Shown one piece after another: positions 1 through 5,536 of a stretch of DNA of 44,567 bases. Position 1 is the first letter of the stretch, and each line of letters opens with the position of its first letter. The position numbers and the translations under genes were made by a program. The notes under the pieces were generated by a model. The model had not been told where the DNA came from. It searched no databases and saw only the letters and a list, made by a program, of their open reading frames with translations. Source of the DNA: REBR01 sp033721915 (lineage in GTDB: Bacteria > Pseudomonadota > Gammaproteobacteria > Pseudomonadales > Oleiphilaceae); NCBI GenBank assembly GCA_033721915.1, contig JAWWAC010000022.1, positions 1 through 44,567 of the forward strand, written 5' to 3'.

Positions 1-66
1 CAACCGCTGCCATCAGTTACGTTGGTGGGGGTTAAATATCATGAAAACAGACTAAAGGTAATTATC

Positions 67-786
67 ATGACCAAGTACACTTCAGCCCTCGCTCTCGCTA
101 TCGCTATGGCTTCCGGATCTGCCATGGCGAACGATGCCCTCATTGATCAGATTGGTGATAACTATGAGGCCTCCATCGACCAGTCCGGTGCGATTAATAA
201 TGCCACTGTGATCCAGTCAGGTGGAAGTAATGGGCTGGGTGAAATCACCCAGTCCGGCGATGAAAACTCTGCATCCATCACTCAACTTAACATTTCCAGT
301 GGTCAAACCTTTGCAACCGTTGAACAGATCGGCGATAGAAACGATGCCTCTGTCAGCCAAAAACAGAACGGTAAAAAACAAGCCACTGTTTTTCAGGACG
401 GTAACGATAACTCGGCCAGTGTAGATGTCAGCGGCTTCGGTGATTTCAATGCTGATATTTCCCAGGTTGGCAATGGAAACGACGCTAGCATTGATCAAAG
501 TCAGCTTGGTGCCCCTACCAGTGCCTCCATTGCTCAGGAGGGTGATGATAACAAGGCCAGCGTGAATATTGTTTCCGGCGGCGGGGCTCATGAAGCGACC
601 ATTAACCAGGATGGAAACTCTAACGTGGCTGACATTGATATCCGGCACGCCAAAGGCAATGTTGCTCAGATTGACCAGGTGGGTAACACCAATACTGCTA
701 CTATCGATATCTTCACCAGCAACAACGGTTTTGCTGATATCAGCCAGATTGGCAACGACAACCTGGGTTCTATCACACAGCAGTGA
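67..786 (+). CDS. Curlin-repeat amyloid subunit, CsgA-like
   Basis: Predicted secreted subunit of curli, the extracellular amyloid fibre of biofilms. The 239-aa protein starts with a Sec signal peptide (MTKYTSALALAIAMASGSAMA, cleavage after AMA). It then consists almost wholly of about nine or ten degenerate curlin units of the form (I/V)-x-Q-x-G-(D/N)-x-N-x-A, such as IDQIGDNYEASIDQ and ADISQIGNDNLGSITQ. Spacing is less regular than in E. coli CsgA and the protein is longer (CsgA is about 150 aa). It is Asp-rich, which fits a salty habitat. An in-frame TTG at 22 would add 15 residues, but the ATG at 67 has AAAGGT upstream and gives a clean signal peptide. The CsgH-like and second curlin genes follow. 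The usual csgDEFG genes are not in the window and may lie to the left. Family assignment is firm; the major-subunit role is inferred from its repeat number. Confidence 0.9.
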   Translation: MTKYTSALALAIAMASGSAMANDALIDQIGDNYEASIDQSGAINNATVIQSGGSNGLGEITQSGDENSASITQLNISSGQTFATVEQIGDRNDASVSQKQNGKKQATVFQDGNDNSASVDVSGFGDFNADISQVGNGNDASIDQSQLGAPTSASIAQEGDDNKASVNIVSGGGAHEATINQDGNSNVADIDIRHAKGNVAQIDQVGNTNTATIDIFTSNNGFADISQIGNDNLGSITQQ

Positions 787-805
787 TCACAGAAGTCAGG
801 TTATT

Positions 806-830
806 CCCGGGGCACTCTGTGTGCCCCGGG
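806..830 (+). other. Strong intergenic hairpin after the curlin gene
   Basis: CCCGGGGCAC (806-815) pairs perfectly with GTGCCCCGGG (821-830) around the loop TCTGT. It lies 20 bases after the curlin stop codon and is followed by GGTTATAG rather than a T run. It is therefore more likely an mRNA 3'-end stabiliser or a leaky terminator than a full terminator. It would let the first curlin be made in excess over the downstream genes. Confidence 0.6.
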
Positions 831-851
831 GGTTATAGGGAACGGTAAAAG

Positions 852-1205
852 ATGAGAATTCTGGTTTTTTTCCTGTGTCTTCTGGGAGGCCCTGTAATGG
901 CTGATAACAGCTCACTGCAGTCCTGGATTGAACTGGAAGACACAGGAAAAATACTGCGGATCCAACCCATGGCCAGTTCGAAGCAGTCGCGTAGTGTGCA
1001 GTACGAGTTGATAGTAAACACCCTGGCAGGATCCGGAAGTAACAGAACCCGACAGCAGGGCCATGCGGTTATCGATCCTGAGGGAGCCGTACTTTCCACT
1101 TCCAGCGTCAGCCTGCCCAATGGGGCACGCTATGAGATAACACTGACCGTGACGGATTCCGAAAGCGGTGAGAAGACGCAGGTGACAAGGATTTTTTCAG
1201 AATGA
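852..1205 (+). CDS. csgH: CsgH-like curli assembly chaperone
   Basis: A 117-aa exported protein with a signal peptide (MRILVFFLCLLGGPVMA). The mature part looks like a single immunoglobulin-like beta domain. The strand pattern (LQSWIELE, SVQYELIVNTLAGSG, QQGHAVID, SVSLPNGARYEITLTVTD) fits the CsgC/CsgH family. These periplasmic proteins stop curlin subunits from forming amyloid before export. No CxC motif of the E. coli CsgC type is visible, so CsgH is the closer name. It sits between two curlin genes, and its stop overlaps the start of the next gene by four bases (ATGA), which suggests translational coupling. The call rests on the fold-like pattern and context, not on close sequence identity. 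Confidence 0.7.
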   Translation: MRILVFFLCLLGGPVMADNSSLQSWIELEDTGKILRIQPMASSKQSRSVQYELIVNTLAGSGSNRTRQQGHAVIDPEGAVLSTSSVSLPNGARYEITLTVTDSESGEKTQVTRIFSE

Positions 1206-1768
1206 GCCGCTCAGACAGCCGCTTTAAAAAATGCATAACCATTATCATGCGATTCACGAATGGTTTTTTTGCTGTCTTGCTTATTATGATGGCTTTCGCC
1301 GCCACTCAGGTCTCGGCTTCGGGACGGGATCTGGGCCCTACTGAAGGGATTCTTGACGAGACGCGTCAGTTTGGAAAGGACGTTCAGTTTCTTTTTTCAG
1401 AGTCTGAGGACGAAGGTCAGCGGGCTTTGATTGAACAGCATGGCAATTTCAATCAGGCCCGGATTGATCAGAATGGTATCTCCAACAAGGCGGAGATTCA
1501 CCAGCAAGGTTCCGGTAATGACGGAAGCATCAGTCAGAGCGGTGAAGGTAACCGCGCACTCATTCGTCAGCAGGGCCATGATAACAGCGCCCGTATTCAT
1601 CAGACCGGCGATTACAATCGGGCATTGATCAGTCAGAAAGGCAGCGGACTTAGCGCGACTCTCAATCAGGATGGTGGAAACTTCGGGGTTGGTGTGGTTC
1701 GAAGCCGGGGGGTACCGCTGGAGTTTGTAGAGCAGATTGGCACCGGGCTGACACTGAATATCCGCTGA
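1202..1768 (+). CDS. Minor curlin, CsgB-like nucleator
   Basis: A 188-aa curlin-repeat protein. From about residue 70 it carries five or six units (ALIEQHGNFNQARIDQNG, KAEIHQQGSGNDGSISQSG, ALIRQQGHDNSARIHQTG), then a degenerate C-terminal unit (FVEQIGTGLTLNIR). A non-repeat stretch of about 30 residues (DLGPTEGILDETRQFGKDVQ) sits before the repeats, unlike the upstream curlin. CsgB in E. coli anchors fibres and nucleates CsgA, and the smaller repeat number and diverged last unit suit that role. Two starts are possible: ATG 1202, coupled to the csgH-like stop, and ATG 1247, which directly begins a signal peptide (MRFTNGFFAVLLIMMAFAATQVSA). The longer form would place 15 polar residues before the hydrophobic core, so 1247 may be the real start. 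Confidence 0.82.
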   Translation: MSRSDSRFKKCITIIMRFTNGFFAVLLIMMAFAATQVSASGRDLGPTEGILDETRQFGKDVQFLFSESEDEGQRALIEQHGNFNQARIDQNGISNKAEIHQQGSGNDGSISQSGEGNRALIRQQGHDNSARIHQTGDYNRALISQKGSGLSATLNQDGGNFGVGVVRSRGVPLEFVEQIGTGLTLNIR

Positions 1769-1890
1769 TATCTGCAGTAGCCTGAAATGCAGCAGGCATC
1801 TTATGACAAAACACCCTCGCGCACCTAGCGGATGATTTTTCTGTTATTTCCTGTTTTATCCCTTGTATGAAACCCCTGAGTTGCGTTTCT

Positions 1891-2448
1891 TCAGTAACGC
1901 CACTTGAAAGTGCCCGTTACTGCCTGAAAAACAAAATCTGGTTCGCTCAGATAACGCACATAGTCCACTGTGACTGCATAACGGTCTCCCGGGCGGAATT
2001 CCATGCCCAGCCCAAAGCTCAGCCCTGAGGCAGATTCCGCGGAGCCTTCCACTTCTTCTGGCGTGATGATGATCTGTGCCGTGCTGAATCCGGCCAGTGC
2101 ATGAAAGTTCAAACCAGGAAACGCCGGGCCATTAAGCCTGAGCAGCACACTGTCGACAGTGTCAAGCTCCACCGTGACTCGCTCCTCAGTCAGCCTGTTC
2201 TCACCAATCATGCCCAGATGCAACTCAACGCCTATTCGGTCTGTGATCAGCACTCCGGCGCTCAGCCGTCCTCCAGTGGCGGTGGAGCTGGGTAAACTGT
2301 CGTCATCGTAGTACCAGCCCATGGGGCCGATTCCGATATAAGCCTCATGGATAAAGCGGAATTTGCTTTTGGCATCTGTCTCAGCGGACGCGAGCAGAGG
2401 GAGAGCGGACAGCGAGAGAATCAGTGGCAGCTTTTGAAATGACATCAT
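1891..2448 (-). CDS. Small outer-membrane beta-barrel protein
   Basis: A protein of about 185 aa with a signal peptide (MMSFQKLPLILSLSALPLLASA). The mature part alternates hydrophobic and polar residues as in an eight-stranded barrel: EAYIGIGPMGWYYDD, GRLSAGVLITDRIGVELHLG, LSFGLGMEFRPGDRYAVTVDYVRYL. It ends in an aromatic residue (TFKWRY), the usual outer-membrane barrel sorting signal. The general type is the OmpW/opacity-protein fold; no specific transport role can be read. I chose one of two adjacent ATG codons at 2443-2448, because the longer reading to 2511 adds a non-signal-like leader. The ribosome site is weak. It converges on the curli genes, 122 bases away. Confidence 0.7.
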   Translation of the reverse strand: MMSFQKLPLILSLSALPLLASAETDAKSKFRFIHEAYIGIGPMGWYYDDDSLPSSTATGGRLSAGVLITDRIGVELHLGMIGENRLTEERVTVELDTVDSVLLRLNGPAFPGLNFHALAGFSTAQIIITPEEVEGSAESASGLSFGLGMEFRPGDRYAVTVDYVRYLSEPDFVFQAVTGTFKWRY

Positions 2449-2623
2449 CTGAAACCCGGTCTGAGAGGAAATTAGCCACTGGGAGGGCTCAATACATTTC
2501 GATACTAACATTTCAAGGTACCATCAAGTTTTGTGGCTTTAAACTATTACTTGTGGCAATACACACAATTTGACATCGGCTGTGTGCAGGTTTTTTGCCG
2601 GCGTTTGTCTTCTACCCCTCGTA

Positions 2624-2905
2624 ATGTCTTCAGGGGTCAGAAGTGCGATCAACACCAACTCAGGCGATCCCAGTGACATGCGGTTGGCCGCCACCGCCAC
2701 TCTGATCGACGAGCCCAACGACGGTCTGGTACCGGCCTGCAGCATGAAACTGGGTGAGGTGCTCAGTGTCGAGTACGACCACAACCACAACCACAACCAC
2801 CTGGATGAGATCAACCAGGTGCTGGGTGCGGTGGGTCGCAATGCCGCCGACCCCGTGGGGCTGTACCGTCAGCAGGCCAACCGCCTTAAAAAAGCCGGCC
2901 TCTGA
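2624..2905 (+). pseudogene. 3' remnant of a secreted triacylglycerol lipase (family I.1/I.2)
   Basis: About 93 codons that match the C-terminal third of Pseudomonas/Burkholderia-type foldase-dependent lipases. Recognisable blocks in order are SSG-x-TN-x-DPSD, PNDGLVPACSMKLGEV with the catalytic Asp, NHLDEINQVLG with the catalytic His and a calcium-ligand Asp, and the terminal YRQQANRLKKAGL. The Gly-His-Ser-Gln-Gly nucleophile region, the lid and the signal peptide are missing, and none of them is found upstream in any frame, so the 5' two-thirds appear deleted. The frame can be read back to a TTG at 2570, but that upstream part does not resemble lipase. The His region has been expanded by a short DNA repeat. 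The foldase gene that normally follows such a lipase is at 4455, now separated by a porin gene on the other strand. Confidence 0.8.
2779..2800 (+). repeat. 6-bp tandem repeat inside the lipase remnant
   Basis: The unit CCACAA occurs three times plus a partial copy. It turns the single Asn-His of the lipase catalytic-His region into HNHNHNH. It looks like slipped-strand expansion in a gene no longer under selection. Confidence 0.75.
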
Positions 2906-2941
2906 AGAAGGGTGCAGTACCGGCGGATCCATGGCCGCCAT

Positions 2942-2975
2942 AAAAAAAGCGGGGCTGAAAAGCCCCGCTTTTTTT
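2942..2975. terminator. Bidirectional rho-independent terminator
   Basis: An A7 run, GCGGGGCT, a GAAA tetraloop, AGCCCCGC and a T7 run. The perfect 8-bp GC stem is flanked by A and T runs, so it works on both strands: after the lipase remnant (+) and after the convergent porin gene (-). Confidence 0.93.
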
Positions 2976-2993
2976 GTGCAAACGCCCTGGTGA

Positions 2994-4169
2994 TCAGAAG
3001 GCGACCTTGGCGGAGAACTGCAGCCGGTAAAGCTCACCGCTGTCACGGTTCTCATTTTCCCGCTTGCCGTAGATCAGCTCGGTACCCAGGTCGATGTTGG
3101 GCAGCGGCGAGTGGATCAGGTTGATGTGGCCGCTGCTGTAGCGGCGTGCCACGCCGCCGCTGACGCTGTCCGGATTGTCCGCCTCGGCATGGGACAGTGA
3201 CAGGTTGGAGCGCCACTGGGGGGACCACAGGTGGCGGTAGGAGACATGGCCGCCGAACTGGTCGATCAGCTCAATATCACCGTCACTTTCGATCTGTCCT
3301 TCACTGAAGCCGTTGAGGGTCATATAGCGGCCAATGGCGTTGCCACCGGTGACCTGGGCACGCAGATCATGGCCACTGTCCCCCACCGGGAAGCGGGCAG
3401 AGGCGGTGACACCGTAGCCAAACCGGCTCTCGCGGCTGTTGCTGTTGTTGTCATCCCGGTAGGCCACTTCCCGGCCCATGGCGGCCAGGCTCAGGCTGCC
3501 ACTGTCCAGTGGCACCCGGTAGCGCACAATGGCGTCCGGCACACTGTTGTCATCAAACTCGGTAAAGCCGTTCGCGCCGTCCTCGTAGAGCGTGGACTGG
3601 GGGTTCTCCAGTGCGAGCTCCCAGTCACCGGTCTGGTAGCGGATCAGTGGCTGACGGACGAAAGTGATGCCCACCGGGCCGACAAGGTCCAGCAGATCCG
3701 GCAAAGAGGCCGGGTCAAAGAAGGTGGACCAGGTCTGGCCGACGGTCAGACCGTTGAAGGTGGCGGCAGCATGGCGCAGACGGAGCGAGTAGCTGTTGGT
3801 GATGCGCTCATTGCCCTGTGCGGAACCCAGAAAATCGAACTCCAGCAATGTAGTGACCTTGCCCAGCTCCGTGGGGGTCGAGGTGCGAAAGCTCAGCCGG
3901 CTCTCATTGGCGTGCTTTTCCGGGAAAGTGCTGCTGTTGATGCGCTGGACCGGTGTCAGGCTGGGAATGAAGACGTCTGAGTTGACGCGACCGTCACGGT
4001 TGGTCTGTGTGAACTGGGTGTCGAGCTTGATGTAACCGCCGACACTGTAGCTTGTGTCGCCAATAATGCCGCTTTCCAGGGCGGAAACCCGCTCCTGTAA
4101 CGTCTCGCCGTAACTGACAGTGGCGCACAGCCCCATGGCCAGTGCACTGACCCAGTGTTTCTTGTTCAT
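2994..4169 (-). CDS. DcaP-like trimeric outer-membrane porin
   Basis: A 391-aa porin. It has a signal peptide (MNKKHWVSALAMGLCATVSYG), a short N-terminal coiled coil (ETLQERVSALES) typical of DcaP channels, then YSVGGYIKLDTQFT and the DcaP-family block LEFDFLGSAQGNERI...YSLRLRHAAATFNGLTVGQTWSTF. The protein ends with a barrel sorting signal (YRLQFSAKVAF). DcaP porins take up small, often anionic, organic substrates, but the substrate here cannot be read. The start at 4169 is preceded by AAAGGAC at good distance; the reading to 4313 adds 48 unlikely residues. It is divergent from the foldase gene and appears to have been inserted between the lipase remnant and its foldase. Confidence 0.88.
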   Translation of the reverse strand: MNKKHWVSALAMGLCATVSYGETLQERVSALESGIIGDTSYSVGGYIKLDTQFTQTNRDGRVNSDVFIPSLTPVQRINSSTFPEKHANESRLSFRTSTPTELGKVTTLLEFDFLGSAQGNERITNSYSLRLRHAAATFNGLTVGQTWSTFFDPASLPDLLDLVGPVGITFVRQPLIRYQTGDWELALENPQSTLYEDGANGFTEFDDNSVPDAIVRYRVPLDSGSLSLAAMGREVAYRDDNNSNSRESRFGYGVTASARFPVGDSGHDLRAQVTGGNAIGRYMTLNGFSEGQIESDGDIELIDQFGGHVSYRHLWSPQWRSNLSLSHAEADNPDSVSGGVARRYSSGHINLIHSPLPNIDLGTELIYGKRENENRDSGELYRLQFSAKVAF

Positions 4170-4302
4170 TATGGTGTCCTTTTGCCGGTGCAAGTGGGAT
4201 TTTGCTGACCTGTTAACAGTGCCGCTATCCGGGGGGGCGATAACTGGATCATGGTCGTAGCCTTTGCATGGCGGCCAAAGCCCGCCTGTCATGGCGCCGT
4301 GG

Positions 4303-4387
4303 TGGCCATTCATTGTGCGTGGCGTCCCATTCGTACAATTACGGCTTGCGGGTATGTGGACAGACGTCTTGTGATGGCCATTGATTG
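4303..4387. repeat. Direct repeat in the porin/foldase divergent promoter region
   Basis: TGGCCATTCATTG at 4303-4315 and TGGCCATTGATTG at 4375-4387 match at 12 of 13 positions, with starts 72 bases apart. Both lie in the 285-base gap between the divergent porin and foldase genes. They could be paired operator sites; no known regulator is recognised. Confidence 0.4.
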
Positions 4388-4454
4388 AATACGATGATGA
4401 TCAGACGGAATAAAACGGCCCATACAACAACCATAAAAAATGTAGAGGTGGTTT

Positions 4455-5507
4455 ATGAATCTGTCAAAAGGACACTGGCTGACCCTGGCCGGAGTGACCG
4501 TGGCTGTTGCCCTGGGTACAGGGCTGATGGGCTATCGCGGTGATTCCTCTGGTCCGGAACAGACAGCGCAGTCCGCGCTCCAGGAGCCCGTTCAGGATTT
4601 CGTGGAGAGGCCGCAGGAAACCGGCACCGCCCGCCGGGCGGGGCGCCGGGTGGCCGCCGGGGTGAGCGACGATGGCGGCCTGCCAGCGCTGCCGGGGGAT
4701 GAGGTGGTGGAAGGGCTGGATGTGGACGGTGGTGTGCGACTGGACCGCAATGGCAACCTCGTGCTGGATATCCAGCTGCGGCGTTTGCTGGGCTTCTTTA
4801 TCGGTCTGACCCGGGGGCCGGAAGACGAGCCGGCACTGAAAAAGCGCATCGCCGCCCATATGGCCAGAGAGGGCATTCCGGAAAGCGTGCGACTGCAGGT
4901 GCTGGAGATACTGGTGGATTACCTGGATTACCGCGAGGCCGGGGAGGCACTGGTCAATAACGGCGGCGATGCGCTGGAGCAGACCTTTGAGCGCCTCTAC
5001 AGCCTGCGGCGGGACAGGCTGGGGCCGGAAGTGGCGGAAGGCTTCTTTGCCGAAGACGAGGCCCGGGTGCGCAGGGCACTGGACCGGCGCCGCATCATGG
5101 AGGACGAAAGCCTCAGCGAGGCACAGCGGCGCCAGGCACTGGCACAGCTGGAGCAGGGCCTGCCGGAAGCCAGCCGTGAGCGTCTGGAGCAGTCACGGCG
5201 CCTGAGTGAAGTCTCCCGGCAGGTGACCGCCATGCGCGAGGAGGGGGGCAGTGAGCTGGCGATCCACCGGCTCAGGGCCGAGAAGCTGGGGCCCGAAGCC
5301 GCGCAGCGTCTGGCCAGTCTGGATGAGCGGCGTCACCAGTGGCAACGCAAGCTCTCCGCCTACCAGGCCAGCAAAGAGCGCATAGAGAACGCCCGGGGGC
5401 TGAGTCCGCAAGACCGTGAGAAGGCCCTTGAGGGTCTGCTGGAGGAACACTTCGATACGGACCACGAAATCCGCCGGGCACGGGCACTGGCCCGCATCCG
5501 TGATTGA
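4455..5507 (+). CDS. Lipase secretion chaperone (foldase, Lif/LipB family)
   Basis: A 350-aa steric chaperone. The family is anchored in the inner membrane and folds secreted lipases in the periplasm before type II export. A membrane anchor lies at about residues 9-26, followed by a Pro/Ala/Arg-rich linker, VDGGVRLDRNGNLVLD (start of mini-domain 1), and an alpha-helical body. Clear family blocks include GFFAEDEARVRRALDRRRI and ERIENARGLSPQDREKALEG. The family signature Rx1x2FDY(F/C)L(S/T)A is badly degraded to R-R-L-L-G-F-F-I-G-L at 109-118: Phe, Asp, Tyr, Ser/Thr and the final Ala are all changed. The family usually sits right behind its lipase, but here only a lipase remnant remains. It may serve a lipase elsewhere, have a new role, or be decaying. 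GAGGTGG supports the ATG start. Confidence 0.85.
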   Translation: MNLSKGHWLTLAGVTVAVALGTGLMGYRGDSSGPEQTAQSALQEPVQDFVERPQETGTARRAGRRVAAGVSDDGGLPALPGDEVVEGLDVDGGVRLDRNGNLVLDIQLRRLLGFFIGLTRGPEDEPALKKRIAAHMAREGIPESVRLQVLEILVDYLDYREAGEALVNNGGDALEQTFERLYSLRRDRLGPEVAEGFFAEDEARVRRALDRRRIMEDESLSEAQRRQALAQLEQGLPEASRERLEQSRRLSEVSRQVTAMREEGGSELAIHRLRAEKLGPEAAQRLASLDERRHQWQRKLSAYQASKERIENARGLSPQDREKALEGLLEEHFDTDHEIRRARALARIRD

Positions 5508-5536
5508 GAGCGGGCCCGGGACCGGGTCAGAGGCAG

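Noticed and set aside
2570..2623. Possible signal peptide making the lipase fragment a small secreted protein
   Set aside because: The frame is open from a TTG and the stretch is somewhat hydrophobic, but it has no clear ribosome site, and the rest is a partial lipase without its nucleophile. A remnant is the simpler reading.
2779..2800. HNHNHNH as a metal-binding motif
   Set aside because: It arises from a simple DNA repeat exactly at the lipase catalytic-His position.
3231..3980. Long open frame on the plus strand inside the porin gene
   Set aside because: Antisense to a clear DcaP-like porin with signal peptide and ribosome site. Its translation has no domain or signal pattern and reflects high GC at third positions.
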